From assembly GCA_002938315.1 (NCBI GenBank), contig PTLL01000005.1:1-57154 (forward strand): a stretch of DNA of 57,154 bases. The letters are read 5' to 3'. Positions 1 through 11,348 of the stretch are shown here, piece after piece. The position numbers and the translations under genes were made by a program. The DNA comes from Alphaproteobacteria bacterium MarineAlpha3_Bin2. Its GTDB lineage: Bacteria; Pseudomonadota; Alphaproteobacteria; Rhodospirillales; Casp-alpha2. Below the pieces are notes generated by a model. It was given only the letters and a program-made list of their open reading frames with translations, was not told where the DNA came from and did no database searches. Numbering within the stretch: position 1 is the stretch's first letter; each line of letters opens with the position of its first letter.

Positions 1-981
<981 letters not shown>

Positions 982-1025
982 CCCGACCGAACTGATCAGC
1001 TTTATCTTTGGGAGGGATTAGGCAC

Positions 1026-1589
1026 ATGTCCACGGCGGTTGAAAATTTTCCGGCCCTGGTCCTCAACGCGGACTTCCGCCCGTTGAGCTATTTCCCGCTG
1101 TCCTTGTGGTCGTGGCAGAATTCGATCAAGGCGGTGTTCCTTTCCCGCGTCAATGTGGTCTCCGAATACGACCGCGCCATCCATTCGCCGAGCACCGAAA
1201 TCAAGCTGCCCAGCGTTATCTCGCTCAAGGATTATGTGCACATGGACCGGCGGCCCGCCTTCACCCGGTTCAACGTGTTCCTGCGCGACGCCTTTACCTG
1301 CCAATACTGCGGCGGCGCTTATCGGACCGAGGAATTGACCTTCGACCATATCGTCCCCCGGTCGCGCGGCGGCCGCACCCTTTGGGACAACGTGGTCACC
1401 GCGTGCGAGCCATGTAACCTGAAAAAGGGCCACCGTTCGCTCAGGCAATCCGGGATGCGGGTGAGGTGTCATCCCGGCCGTCCATCCAATTTCGAGCTTC
1501 AGGAAAACGGCCGCGCCTTTCCGCCCAATTTCCTGCACGAAAGCTGGCGCGATTTCCTGTATTGGGATACCGAGCTGGAAACCACCTGA
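1026..1589 (+). CDS. HNH endonuclease family protein
   Basis: This is a 187-residue protein with an HNH nuclease fold in its second half. A zinc knuckle is formed by CQYCGG and CEPCN, and between them lies the metal-binding FDHIVPRSRGG. The N-terminal half (LNADFRPLSYFPLS) is the segment usually found in this widespread bacterial HNH subgroup. I chose the ATG at 1026 because GGAGG (1011-1015) lies 10 nt before it; an in-frame TTG at 1008 would put the ribosome site inside the gene. It has no restriction or toxin partner nearby. Its substrate is unknown. Confidence 0.88.
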   Translation: MSTAVENFPALVLNADFRPLSYFPLSLWSWQNSIKAVFLSRVNVVSEYDRAIHSPSTEIKLPSVISLKDYVHMDRRPAFTRFNVFLRDAFTCQYCGGAYRTEELTFDHIVPRSRGGRTLWDNVVTACEPCNLKKGHRSLRQSGMRVRCHPGRPSNFELQENGRAFPPNFLHESWRDFLYWDTELETT

Positions 1590-1620
1590 TCGGGCCGAAG
1601 GGCCGGGCCATGAAAATCGT

Positions 1621-1857
1621 CTAATCCCGCCAGAATCCTTTTGCCGCTTCCCGCCGGTCCGATCGGCGATCAATGCCGATGTCGTTGAGAAGGCGCGCGT
1701 CCAGTGCCGACAAGGCGCGGCGCTGGCGGGTGCGCGAATGCCAAAACCAAGCCTTGCGCCATCCATTTGCGAGGGCGCGCACGATCATTCGTCGCAAGGA
1801 TTGTCCGAAGGCTTCTGAGGAATCCGAGAAGGAGGGGCTGAGTAAGGGGTGAGGCAT
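1621..1857 (-). CDS. DUF1127 domain small protein
   Basis: This 78-residue protein ends in a typical DUF1127 motif: an Arg-rich RTRQRRALSALDARLL stretch, then NDIGI and an EAAKGFW tail. DUF1127 proteins are common small, basic alphaproteobacterial proteins; some are reported to bind RNA and influence phosphate or sRNA-linked responses. That role is family knowledge and is not shown here. The start at 1857 is preferred over 1893 because AGGA lies 8 nt upstream. It is divergent from the ArsR gene. Confidence 0.8.
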   Translation of the reverse strand: MPHPLLSPSFSDSSEAFGQSLRRMIVRALANGWRKAWFWHSRTRQRRALSALDARLLNDIGIDRRSDRREAAKGFWRD

Positions 1858-1910
1858 GGCTACAGTCCTAAAGATTAAAATCTCCGCCACCATGCCTGGT
1901 CATCGTGGTA

Positions 1911-1939
1911 TTGTCCTGTCATAACGTTTCGTTTATGAT
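1911..1939 (+). promoter_or_regulatory. Promoter with overlapping operator for arsR-type gene
   Basis: TTGTCC (1911-1916), a 17-nt spacer and TATGAT (1934-1939) form a good sigma-70 promoter. An inverted repeat, TCATAACG at 1919-1926 and CGTTTATGA at 1930-1938, overlaps the -10 box. The start codon at 1946 lies about 7 nt after the -10, so the transcript would be leaderless. Confidence 0.55.
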
Positions 1940-1945
1940 CGAAGT

Positions 1946-2635
1946 ATGAATGTAACACCATCCTTCGCGTCCATCGGCGCTTTGCTGGGGGTGCCCGCCC
2001 GCGCCAATATTCTGGCGTCCCTGATCGACGGCCGGGCGTTGACGGCGACGGAATTGGCGATCGCTGCGGGCGTTTCGCCCCAAACCACCAGCAGCCATTT
2101 GGCGAAGCTGGTGGACGCGGGGTTGATCCTGGCCGAAAAACACGGCCGCCACCGGTTCTACCGGCTGGCTGAGCCCCATATCGCGGATATTCTCGAACCG
2201 CTTGGCGAACTGGTTAAACATCACCCGGTGCCGGAACGCCGAAAGTCCTGGACACCTGAAGATCTGCGCCCGGCCCGAATTTGCTATGACCATCTTGCTG
2301 GCGCCATCGGCGTTCAGGTGACTGACGGGCTGATGCAAAAAGGCTATTTGGATTCGTTGGGCCGCGATTACCGGATGACCGACGGCGGCAGTGCCTTTTT
2401 CGACGCGTTCGGTGTCGATTTGGCGGCATTGGCACGGACACGCCGCGTGTTCGCCAGACAATGCCTGGATTGGAGCGAACGCCGCCCCCACCTTGGCGGC
2501 GCGTTGGGGGCGGCCTTGTGTGCAGGCTTCATAGAGAAAGGGTGGATCAAACGGACCCGGGTGCCACGCCAAATTGTCGTTGTTGATGCGGGCAGACGCG
2601 CCTTGAAGGATTTGCTCGGCATCGAAATTGCCTGA
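1946..2635 (+). CDS. ArsR/SmtB-family winged-helix regulator
   Basis: This 229-residue regulator has an N-terminal winged helix (about 10-80: LGVPARANILASLIDG, TATELA, SSHLAKLVDAGL, YRLAEP). A C-terminal region of about 140 residues follows. It lacks the classical metal-binding cysteine pair next to the recognition helix, so a metal-sensing role is doubtful. The long C-terminus resembles the YdfF-like subgroup. There is no Shine-Dalgarno, and the promoter geometry predicts leaderless translation from 1946. The inverted repeat over the promoter suggests self-repression. No obvious target gene adjoins it. Confidence 0.85.
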   Translation: MNVTPSFASIGALLGVPARANILASLIDGRALTATELAIAAGVSPQTTSSHLAKLVDAGLILAEKHGRHRFYRLAEPHIADILEPLGELVKHHPVPERRKSWTPEDLRPARICYDHLAGAIGVQVTDGLMQKGYLDSLGRDYRMTDGGSAFFDAFGVDLAALARTRRVFARQCLDWSERRPHLGGALGAALCAGFIEKGWIKRTRVPRQIVVVDAGRRALKDLLGIEIA

Positions 2636-2653
2636 TTAGAACGTCCGAATCAT

Positions 2654-2681
2654 TTGACAATCCCTTCAATTCCCCTATATT
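2654..2681 (+). promoter_or_regulatory. Strong sigma-70 promoter for rpsD
   Basis: A perfect TTGACA (2654-2659), a 16-nt spacer and TATATT (2676-2681) lie 122 nt before the rpsD start, leaving a 5' leader of about 115 nt. Confidence 0.7.
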
Positions 2682-2719
2682 CCGCGCCTTCATTCCCGGG
2701 AACGTGGGCGAGCGTATAA

Positions 2720-2780
2720 GCGGCGCCGCCCCGCCGCCTCAAAACACCGAGGCAGCCTACCGGGTTCAAATAACACCCGG
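2720..2780 (+). other. Structured 5' leader of rpsD
   Basis: Three consecutive hairpins can be drawn between promoter and gene. They are GCGGCG/CGCCGC (2720-2725 with 2732-2737), GCCTC/GAGGC (2736-2740 with 2749-2753) and CCGGGT/ACCCGG (2760-2765 with 2775-2780). Such a leader could carry an S4 autoregulatory site, but I do not recognise a known motif. Confidence 0.4.
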
Positions 2781-2803
2781 AAAAACGCGGGAGAATTATT
2801 GCG

Positions 2804-3421
2804 ATGACGAAACGCATTCAAGCTAAGTACAAGATTAACCGCCGCCTCGGCGTCAACCTGTGGGGACGCCCCAAAAGCCCCGTCAACACCCGCGATTACG
2901 GTCCCGGCCAACATGGCCAGCGGCGTGGACGCAAGCCATCGGATTTCGGCCTGCAGTTGATGGCCAAGCAGAAACTCAAGGGCTATTACGGCAACATCAC
3001 CGAAAAGCAGTTCCGGCGCTATTACCGTGAAGCGGCGAAGCGCAAAGGCGATACCTCGGAAAACCTGATCGGGCTTTTGGAACGCCGTCTTGACGCCGTC
3101 ATCTACCGGATGAAATTCGTGCCGACCGTTTTCTCGGCGCGCCAGTTCGTCAACCACGGCCACGTCATGGTCAATGGCAAGCGGGTCAACATCCCTAGCT
3201 ATCTGGTCAAGGAAGGCGATGTGGTCGAGGTCCGGGAGAAATCCCGCCAGCTGCCGCTGGTGTTGTTGGCCATCGAAAGCGCCGAACGCGAGGTGCCCGA
3301 TTACATGAACGTCAACCACCAGAAAATGCAGGGCACCTTCATGCAGACCCCGAAATTGTCTGACGTGCCCTATCCGGTGACCATGGAACCGAACCTGGTG
3401 ATCGAGTTTTATTCCCGCTAA
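2804..3421 (+). CDS. rpsD: 30S ribosomal protein S4
   Basis: This 205-residue primary 16S rRNA-binding protein nucleates assembly of the small-subunit body. The start ([16 protein letters not shown]), the YGPGQHGQ segment and the S4 RNA-binding domain ([14 protein letters not shown] through [19 protein letters not shown]) are all intact. Length matches alphaproteobacterial S4. It is monocistronic: its own strong promoter with a structured leader lies upstream and a rho-independent terminator follows. It lies outside the large ribosomal protein operons. The Shine-Dalgarno is GGGAG, 10 nt before the ATG. Confidence 0.98.
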   Translation: MTKRIQAKYKINRRLGVNLWGRPKSPVNTRDYGPGQHGQRRGRKPSDFGLQLMAKQKLKGYYGNITEKQFRRYYREAAKRKGDTSENLIGLLERRLDAVIYRMKFVPTVFSARQFVNHGHVMVNGKRVNIPSYLVKEGDVVEVREKSRQLPLVLLAIESAEREVPDYMNVNHQKMQGTFMQTPKLSDVPYPVTMEPNLVIEFYSR

Positions 3422-3444
3422 CGCCGACCGGGAATGTACTTCAG

Positions 3445-3476
3445 GGGCCGTGTCGGGAACGATGCGGCCCTTTTTT
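3445..3476 (+). terminator. Rho-independent terminator of rpsD
   Basis: GGGCCG (3445-3450) pairs perfectly with CGGCCC (3465-3470) across a 14-nt loop and is followed by six T residues. Confidence 0.85.
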
Positions 3477-3535
3477 GTTGGGGGTAACAACAAGAGGCGA
3501 GGAGCGGCGAAGCCGCGACAGGGACAAATAGAGTC

Positions 3536-4417
3536 ATGAGTGACGAAATCAAAGGCCTGGGACTGGGCTTTATCGGTGTCGCCATTTTCTCGATGACGCT
3601 GCCGGTGACGCGCATGGCTCTTTCCGGTGGCCTCGACGTGGTCACCGTCGGCATCGGCCGCGCCGTGGTCGCGGCTTTGGTGGCGGCGGTGATTTTGCGG
3701 GTGGCACGCCAACCGGTGCCGCCCATGCGGTATTGGAAACGGCTGATCGTCGCCGGGCTGTGCCTGGTTATCGGTTTTCCCCTGTTCATGTCCATTGCCA
3801 TGCTGTCGGTGCCGGCGTCGCACGGCGGCGTCGTGCTCGGCATTTTGCCGTTCGCCACCACCCTGGCGGCGGCGATGTTTTGCGGGGAGCGCCCGAGCCC
3901 CGGGTTCTGGCTGGTCGCCTTGGTAGGCAGCGGCGCGGTGGTGGCCTTCGCCGTGGTCGAAGGCGGCGGCGGCATGCAGGCCGCCGACCTGTGGATGCTG
4001 GCCGCCGCCCTTTCGGCTGGTACCGGCTATGCCTTGAGTGGTGAGTTATCGCGGGTGCTGGGCGGTTGGCAGGTGATCTGCTGGTCGTTGGTGGGGTGTG
4101 TGCCGTTCATCGTGCCACCGGTGGTGTGGGTATGGCCGGACATCCATTGGCAGGCGCCCTGGCAAACGTGGACGGCGTTCGGCTACGTCGCCTTGTTCAG
4201 CCAACTGATCGGCTTTTTCGCCTGGAACCGGGGGATGGCGTTGGGCGGAGTCTCACGCGTCGCCCAGGTGCAATTGTTGCAGTTGTTCATGACCCTGGCG
4301 GGATCGGCGGTGTTGTTGGGCGAGGAGATCGGTGCCGTGACCCTGATCTTCGCCGTCTGCGTGGTCGCCGCCGTCGCGCTCAGCCGGCAAATGCCGGTCA
4401 GCCGCCGGGACTTGTAA
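3536..4417 (+). CDS. EamA/DMT-family permease
   Basis: This 293-residue inner-membrane protein has about ten hydrophobic segments arranged as two EamA repeats. One opens at GLGLGFIGVAIFS, the other at AGTGYALSGEL. Family members export amino acids, other metabolites or drugs; the substrate cannot be read from sequence. It lies alone between the rpsD terminator and a convergent terminator pair. A small GCGGC-GAA-GCCGC hairpin (3504-3516) lies just upstream of the start, and the Shine-Dalgarno is weak. Confidence 0.88.
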   Translation: MSDEIKGLGLGFIGVAIFSMTLPVTRMALSGGLDVVTVGIGRAVVAALVAAVILRVARQPVPPMRYWKRLIVAGLCLVIGFPLFMSIAMLSVPASHGGVVLGILPFATTLAAAMFCGERPSPGFWLVALVGSGAVVAFAVVEGGGGMQAADLWMLAAALSAGTGYALSGELSRVLGGWQVICWSLVGCVPFIVPPVVWVWPDIHWQAPWQTWTAFGYVALFSQLIGFFAWNRGMALGGVSRVAQVQLLQLFMTLAGSAVLLGEEIGAVTLIFAVCVVAAVALSRQMPVSRRDL

Positions 4418-4444
4418 TCACCCCGGTTCCGGGGTGGGAGCCGC

Positions 4445-4470
4445 AAAAAGAAAGAACCGCCGAAGCGGTT
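4445..4470 (-). terminator. Terminator for grxD on the minus strand
   Basis: On the minus strand AAACCGC, a TTCG loop and GCGGTTC are followed by TTTCTTTTT (plus-strand A tract 4445-4453). It closes the bolA-grxD transcript. Confidence 0.7.
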
Positions 4471-4507
4471 TCTCCCTCAAGAACTCCCTGGGAAACAGAG
4501 GTTCTCT

Positions 4508-4536
4508 AGGGCATTTTCCACGCCCTTTTCTTTTTT
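4508..4536 (+). terminator. Terminator for the DMT permease gene
   Basis: AGGGC (4508-4512) and GCCCT (4522-4526) form a stem followed by TTTCTTTTTT on the plus strand. With the adjacent minus-strand terminator it makes a convergent pair. Confidence 0.65.
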
Positions 4537-4587
4537 ATTAACCGTAAATTCGTCGTCGCAAATGAGTCCATTTGCTCGGGATTTGCT

Positions 4588-4923
4588 TTAAGAGGCGTAC
4601 TCGACGCCCTTGTCGTCCAGCAGTTTCTTTAATTCACCCGATTCATGCATTTCGCGTACGATATCGCAACCGCCGACGAATTCGCCTTTGACATAAAGCT
4701 GCGGGATCGTCGGCCACGACGAGAATTCCTTGATCCCATTGCGTATTTCATCGTCGGCGAGGACGTCGATGCCCTTGAACTTGACCTCCATCATGGTCAG
4801 CGCCTGGGTGATGGCGGCGGAAAATCCGCATTGCGGGAACATCGGGTTGCCCTTCATGAACAGGACGACGGCATTACCGTCGATTTCGCTTTGGATGCGG
4901 TCGAAAACGGGGTTATCGCTCAT
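4588..4923 (-). CDS. grxD: Monothiol glutaredoxin Grx4
   Basis: This 111-residue cytosolic protein carries the monothiol active site CGFS (in FPQCGFSAA, about residues 32-35). The glutathione-binding segments [23 protein letters not shown] and GCDI are conserved. Grx4-type proteins bridge a [2Fe-2S] cluster with BolA partners and take part in iron-sulphur trafficking and iron sensing. It follows bolA by 11 nt on the same strand, so the two physical partners are co-transcribed. Confidence 0.96.
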   Translation of the reverse strand: MSDNPVFDRIQSEIDGNAVVLFMKGNPMFPQCGFSAAITQALTMMEVKFKGIDVLADDEIRNGIKEFSSWPTIPQLYVKGEFVGGCDIVREMHESGELKKLLDDKGVEYAS

Positions 4924-4934
4924 GATTTTTCCTT

Positions 4935-5174
4935 TTACGTGTTGTCAGGCGCGCTGGTCTGCAATTGCAACGCGTGGAGTTCGTTACCCATGCGGCCCTG
5001 CAGTGCCTGGTAAACCAATTGATGTTGTTGGACCCGGCTTTTTCCCGCAAACGCAGCTGACACAACCTGCGCCGCATAATGGTCGCCATCCCCACGCAGA
5101 TCATTGATAGTGACGTCGGCGTCTGGCAGGCCTTCCTTGATCAGGCGTTCGATTTCGGCGGCTTCCATGGCCAT
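4935..5174 (-). CDS. BolA-family protein, partner of Grx4
   Basis: A 79-residue BolA-fold protein. The conserved core [20 protein letters not shown], then [22 protein letters not shown], contains the invariant His of the cluster-coordinating region. Small BolA proteins of this type form a [2Fe-2S]-bridged heterodimer with monothiol glutaredoxins. The gene sits directly before grxD and downstream of the purine cluster, an order seen in other alphaproteobacteria. Assignment to a BolA subtype (BolA1 or IbaG-like) is not certain. Confidence 0.93.
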   Translation of the reverse strand: MAMEAAEIERLIKEGLPDADVTINDLRGDGDHYAAQVVSAAFAGKSRVQQHQLVYQALQGRMGNELHALQLQTSAPDNT

Positions 5175-5286
5175 CGGGATAATCCTCGGTAAATAAACTA
5201 ACGAATTATTGTTTTCGTCTTGGGGATATGGGCCGTTACGCCGCCGCCGTCAACCCTTTGCTGTTTATGGGTTTTCGAAGTTTTGG

Positions 5287-5862
5287 TTAAAGTGCAACGC
5301 AACCCTCGCCGACCGGAAGGATCGAGGCCAGCACATCGTCGGCGGTAGCCTTTCCGGCCCGCCCCTCGATGACCCAATGGCTGAGGTTTTGCGCCGCCAG
5401 GCAGCCGGCGGCAGCGATGTTGCCATGTACGATCATCGGTTCCTCGACGATCTCGATGCCGAGGGATTGCAACAGCGGCACCGACGTCGGATAGGTCGTC
5501 GCTGTCAGCCCATCCAACAGTCCTAACTTGGCCGGAACAGCTGCCCCCGTACACATGGAGCCGATCATCTGGCGGCCGGGATCGAGGTCAAATGCCCCCA
5601 GCCAGGCATCGTCATCGAGCAGCGGCAGGATGCCCTTGGCGCCGCTGGTGAACAGCACCGCATCAGCGGCGTTGGCGTCGGTGAGGCCCCCGTGCATGGG
5701 CGTTTCCAAGCCAGCGATTGAGGTGTGCCGGGCTTTGTCGCCGATCAGTTTGACGGCCCAGCCGTCGTCCCGGAGCCGCACCCGGTTCAACATATCCCAC
5801 GGCAGGAAGGTGTCGATGTCAGTGAAGTGATCGAAACAAACGATGCAGACGGTTTTGCTCAT
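5287..5862 (-). CDS. DJ-1/PfpI family protein
   Basis: This 191-residue protein has the class I glutamine-amidotransferase-like fold of the DJ-1/PfpI superfamily. The nucleophile elbow Cys is visible in GSMCTGAAVPAKLGLLDG, followed by the typical TATTYPTS. Members include isonitrile hydratases, AraC-type sensor domains and DJ-1 chaperone/glyoxalase proteins; no specific reaction can be assigned. I place the start at 5862 (MSKTVCIV) because upstream codons only shadow purL. It starts 13 nt after purL's stop and is probably co-transcribed with it. Confidence 0.82.
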   Translation of the reverse strand: MSKTVCIVCFDHFTDIDTFLPWDMLNRVRLRDDGWAVKLIGDKARHTSIAGLETPMHGGLTDANAADAVLFTSGAKGILPLLDDDAWLGAFDLDPGRQMIGSMCTGAAVPAKLGLLDGLTATTYPTSVPLLQSLGIEIVEEPMIVHGNIAAAGCLAAQNLSHWVIEGRAGKATADDVLASILPVGEGCVAL

Positions 5863-5875
5863 GGGGATAGAGCCC

Positions 5876-8104
<2,229 letters not shown>

Positions 8105-8170
8105 GGCCCCTTTTTAGCAGATGGGCGACGGGTGGCAATGCCTGCCGACGACTTCAAAAACCCGGGTTTT

Positions 8171-8487
8171 TTACTCAAATTCCCAATCAGGGTCGTCGAG
8201 GCCGCGGGTGTAGGGGACGAATTCTTCCAGAACCACATCCATCTCGGCGTCGGGGAGCAGGACCGGTTCGCCGATTTTCAATGTGTGGCAGTACTGCCGG
8301 GCCAAGGTTTCGACCTCGGTGGCGCGTGTCAGCACGCCTTTGAGGTTACCGGCGACGGCGATCATACCGTGGTTGGCGAGCAGGCAGGCGGTGCGCCCAT
8401 CCATGGCCTCGATCATGGCGCGGGACAGTTCCTCGGTGCCGAAGGTGGCGTACGCCGAGCACGGGATGTCCTTGCCGCCGCCACTGC
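8171..8487 (-). pseudogene. Class II aldolase/adducin C-terminal fragment
   Basis: About 100 codons in one minus-strand frame match the C-terminal half of a class II (fuculose-phosphate-type) aldolase: GGKDIPCSAYATFGTEEL, ACLLANHGMIAVAG, EVETLARQYCHTLKIGEP and a tail ending DDPDWEFE. The N-terminal half, with the metal-binding HxH and catalytic Glu, is absent. Immediately upstream the sequence changes abruptly to a TPR-protein coding sequence. It is therefore a truncated gene, not a short active aldolase. The junction lies in a GGC-rich tract at about 8477-8492. Confidence 0.75.
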
Positions 8488-8704
8488 CTTGGACATACAG
8501 TCTACGGCGTCCTGGTTACGCCCGGTCTGGTAGGCGATGACGCCAAGCAGATGCAAAATTTGGGGGGTGATTGGGCTCGACCTCCAAAATTTGGCGGTAC
8601 TTCGCCTCGGCTTCCGTCAGCAGTCCGGCCTGATGATCGGCGACGGTTTGTTGTATCATTTCCTGATGTCCGGGGGGCGCGCCACCGTTGTCCTTGCTTT
8701 TCAT
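8488..8704 (-). pseudogene. TPR-repeat protein N-terminus, frameshifted and truncated
   Basis: The frame opens at 8704, its ATG overlapping the rhomboid stop (ATGA), and reads a typical TPR start: AEAKYRQILEVEPNHP. At a run of six C residues (8563-8568 on the plus strand) the frame is lost. Reading one base fewer restores the TPR consensus (QILHLLGVIAYQTGRNQDAV). The restored reading then runs into the aldolase fragment. Large proteins with such TPR starts often carry C-terminal sulphotransferase or glycosyltransferase domains; nothing of that remains here. A sequencing indel could explain the frameshift but not the fusion. Confidence 0.7.
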
Positions 8705-9477
8705 TTTCGCCGTCCTCTGCCACTGTCGGGAATACGGGATCGCCGTTTCGGCGCCTTTTCCACCCCGAGCTTAAGCTCAAAGCGTTTCTTGTCGCGGTCG
8801 AACAGGGCGACGCCCTTGCGGCGCATCGGCACAATCAAGATCACGCCGGCGAAAAAGCCGCCGATATGCGCCCACCAGGCGACGCCGCCACCCGCCCCAC
8901 CGGTGGCCATAGCGGTGGAAAAAAACTGAAATCCGATCCAGAACCCCAACACCACCCAGGCCGGCAGGCTGACAATGAAATAGCCGACCAAGGTCTTGAT
9001 CCGGGCCTTGGGATGAACCATCAGGTACGCCCCGATGATGCCGGAGATGGCGCCGGAAGCCCCGATCATCGGTATCTGAGAGGCGGTATCGGTGCCCGCA
9101 TGGGCAAGCACCGCGATCAGGCCGGTGAGCAGATAGAAAACCACAAACCGGCGATGGCCCAAGGCATCTTCGACATTATCGCCGAGCACCCACAGGAACA
9201 GCATATTGCCGAGCAAATGCATAAATCCACCATGCAGGAACATTGACGTCACCAGCGATAACACCGCCGGGGCCTGCGTCAGTTCCACCGGCAAGGTCTT
9301 GATGCCGAACACCACCGCCGGAATGGCGCCGAAGCCGAAAATGAATGCCCGTTCGCTGCGATCGCCCAAGGACAATTGATAGAAGAACACGGCGACGCAA
9401 ACGCCGATGATGCCGACGGTTACGTATTGAAAACGGATATGCTTTAGGGGGTTGGTGTCGTGGAGGGGCAGTAACAT
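8701..9477 (-). CDS. Rhomboid-family intramembrane serine protease
   Basis: This 258-residue protein has about six or seven transmembrane segments. The rhomboid catalytic dyad is visible: Ser in IGASGAISG and His in WWAHIGGFF. The family motif HGGFMHLLGNMLFLWVLGDN, with its conserved HxxxN, precedes it. It would cleave membrane-protein substrates within the bilayer; the substrate is unknown. I start it at 9477 (MLLPLHDTNP), 19 nt after purQ's stop; the longer 9564 frame would overlap purQ. The tail is strongly basic (KRRSRIPDSGRGRRK). It interrupts the purQ-purL linkage. Confidence 0.88.
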   Translation of the reverse strand: MLLPLHDTNPLKHIRFQYVTVGIIGVCVAVFFYQLSLGDRSERAFIFGFGAIPAVVFGIKTLPVELTQAPAVLSLVTSMFLHGGFMHLLGNMLFLWVLGDNVEDALGHRRFVVFYLLTGLIAVLAHAGTDTASQIPMIGASGAISGIIGAYLMVHPKARIKTLVGYFIVSLPAWVVLGFWIGFQFFSTAMATGGAGGGVAWWAHIGGFFAGVILIVPMRRKGVALFDRDKKRFELKLGVEKAPKRRSRIPDSGRGRRK

Positions 9478-9496
9478 CCGGGCGTCCGTAGCCGGA

Positions 9497-10198
9497 TCAA
9501 CCGAGTGCCTGAACCAGGCCGTCGAACATTGGCCGTCCGTCGGTGCCGCCCATGGCCGGATCACTCAGGCGTTCCGGGTGCGGCATCAGCCCCAAAACGG
9601 TGCGGGCAGCGCTGAATATCCCGGCGATATCGTCCATGGAACCGTTCGGGTTGGCGCCGTTTCCCCCTTCTTTACTCGTCTGGCCGTCCGCATTGACGTA
9701 GCGGAAGGCGACGCGGTTTTCATCGTTAAGGCGCTTCAGGGTGTCGTCGTCGGTGAAATAATTGCCGTCATGATGGGCGACGGGAACGCGAATGACCTGG
9801 CCTTTGTCATACCCTTGCGTGAATGGCGTGTCGGCGGCTTCGGTGCGCAGATGAATGTCCTTGCAGACGAACTTCAACCCGGCGTTGAGCATCAATACGC
9901 CGGGCAAAAGCCCGCATTCGGTCAACACCTGGAAGCCGTTGCAGATGCCCAGCACCGGCACCCCTTTTTTGGCCTTGGCGACGACGTCCTTCATCACCGG
10001 CGATTGCGCCGCCATGGCGCCGGAACGCAGGTAATCACCGTAGGAAAAACCGCCGGGAACGACGATCAGGTCGACATCGGCCAGCGTCGCGTCGCCGTGC
10101 CAGACCATCAACGGTTCGGACCCCATTGATTCCCGTAACACGACTTGGACGTCGCGGTCGCAGTTGGATCCGGGAAAGACAATGACGGCGGCTTTCAT
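9497..10198 (-). CDS. purQ: FGAM synthase, glutaminase subunit PurQ
   Basis: This 233-residue class I glutamine amidotransferase supplies ammonia to PurL. It starts with [15 protein letters not shown]. The nucleophile Cys lies in [13 protein letters not shown] and the catalytic His and Glu lie in [11 protein letters not shown]. The length fits the small-subunit PurQ. It follows purS by 10 nt in the purC-purS-purQ run. Confidence 0.97.
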   Translation of the reverse strand: MKAAVIVFPGSNCDRDVQVVLRESMGSEPLMVWHGDATLADVDLIVVPGGFSYGDYLRSGAMAAQSPVMKDVVAKAKKGVPVLGICNGFQVLTECGLLPGVLMLNAGLKFVCKDIHLRTEAADTPFTQGYDKGQVIRVPVAHHDGNYFTDDDTLKRLNDENRVAFRYVNADGQTSKEGGNGANPNGSMDDIAGIFSAARTVLGLMPHPERLSDPAMGGTDGRPMFDGLVQALG

Positions 10199-10208
10199 GG
10201 AGGGGCGC

Positions 10209-10454
10209 TTATCCTTCCGAAATATCGACGCGGTAATCCTCGATCACCGTATTGGCGAGCAGCTTCTTGCACATGTCTTCGACCTCGGCCTCGGCCTTTT
10301 TGGGGTCGGATTCCTTCAGGTCAAGCTCGATGAACTTGCCCTGGCGGACGCCATCGACGCCGCCGAAACCCAGGGCTTCCAACGCGTGCAGGACGGCCCT
10401 GCCTTGCGGGTCGAGGACGCCTGGCTTGAGGGTAACGTGGACCTTCGCCTTCAT
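10209..10454 (-). CDS. purS: FGAM synthase subunit PurS
   Basis: This 81-residue protein bridges PurQ and PurL and helps form the ammonia channel. The family pattern [18 protein letters not shown], then [18 protein letters not shown] and [10 protein letters not shown], is complete. Its start codon overlaps the purC stop by 4 nt (ATGA), indicating translational coupling. Confidence 0.97.
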   Translation of the reverse strand: MKAKVHVTLKPGVLDPQGRAVLHALEALGFGGVDGVRQGKFIELDLKESDPKKAEAEVEDMCKKLLANTVIEDYRVDISEG

Positions 10455-11221
10455 TGCATCACTTCCGGGCCCGGCATGTCGCCCGGGCCGCCTTCGGGCA
10501 GGATGCCTAAACGCCGGGCGACCTCTTGATAGGCTTCTTCGACGCGGCCTAAGTTCTGGCGGAAGCGGTCCTTGTCCAATTTCTCATTGGTTTTCAGGTC
10601 CCACAGCCGACAGTTATCGGGGCTAATTTCGTCGGCGAGGACGATGCCCATTTGCTCGTTGTCCCACAGCCGGCCGAATTCAAGCCGCACATCGACGAGC
10701 CTGAGGCCGATGCCGAGGAACAGGCCGGAGAGGAAATCGTTTACCCGGAGCGCCATTGGCACGATTTCGTCCATGTCCGGGGGTGATGCCCAGCCGAACG
10801 CGGTGATATGTTCTTCGGTCACCAGGGGGTGCGGCCCCGTCGGGGACTTGTAATAATACTCGACGATGGAACGCGGCAGCGGCGTGCCCTCGGTCAGTGA
10901 GAAGCGTTCCGCCAGCGACCCGGCGGCGAGGTTGCGGACCACCACCTGGATGGGGATGATTTCCAGTTCACGCACCAATTGTTCGCGCATGTTGAGTCGG
11001 CGCATGAAGTGGGTGGGTACGCCGATTTCGGTCAACCGGGACATCAGGTGTTCGGAAATGCGGTTGTTGAGCACGCCTTTGCCAGCAATCACCCCGGCTT
11101 TGGCACCGGTTTTGGTATCGGCGGCGGTCTCATCCTTGAAATACTGAACCAGGGTTCCCGGTTCCGGGCCTTCAAACAAAACCTTGCCAGAGCCCTCGTA
11201 AATGCGTTTGCGTCTGGACAT
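10451..11221 (-). CDS. purC: SAICAR synthase
   Basis: This 256-residue enzyme ligates aspartate to CAIR using ATP, the step after FGAM synthase and AIR carboxylation. Conserved segments are [42 protein letters not shown] and [13 protein letters not shown]. It heads the purC-purS-purQ run. A candidate terminator on the same strand just upstream isolates it from the NRDE gene, so it is probably the first gene of the purine transcript. Confidence 0.97.
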   Translation of the reverse strand: MSRRKRIYEGSGKVLFEGPEPGTLVQYFKDETAADTKTGAKAGVIAGKGVLNNRISEHLMSRLTEIGVPTHFMRRLNMREQLVRELEIIPIQVVVRNLAAGSLAERFSLTEGTPLPRSIVEYYYKSPTGPHPLVTEEHITAFGWASPPDMDEIVPMALRVNDFLSGLFLGIGLRLVDVRLEFGRLWDNEQMGIVLADEISPDNCRLWDLKTNEKLDKDRFRQNLGRVEEAYQEVARRLGILPEGGPGDMPGPEVMQ

Positions 11222-11237
11222 GAAATTTTGATCCTAC

Positions 11238-11258
11238 AAAAGGGGTCACATCAACCCC
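11238..11258 (-). terminator. Candidate terminator after the NRDE gene
   Basis: On the minus strand GGGGT, a 7-nt loop and ACCCC are followed by TTTTG. It lies between the NRDE gene and purC. The stem is only 5 bp and the T tract is short. Confidence 0.45.
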
Positions 11259-11348
11259 CCTCGGAAAACTCGCTTGAGAAAGTTTGATATAGCAGGTGTC
11301 CCCAACCAAAACAACGCTACCCAGCCCCGTGCCAAACAGGGGCGGCGG

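Noticed and set aside
2760-2780. Sequence resembling a tRNA T-arm (GGGTTCAAAT)
   Set aside because: The loop is 9 nt or longer, and no acceptor, D or anticodon arm fits around it.
2690-3823. 377-codon minus-strand open frame
   Set aside because: It spans rpsD, its terminator and the DMT gene on the opposite strand; the composition is a shadow of GC-rich codons.
5198-5554. 118-codon minus-strand frame overlapping the DJ-1 gene end
   Set aside because: It is a different frame over the DJ-1/PfpI gene and adjacent gap with no domain.
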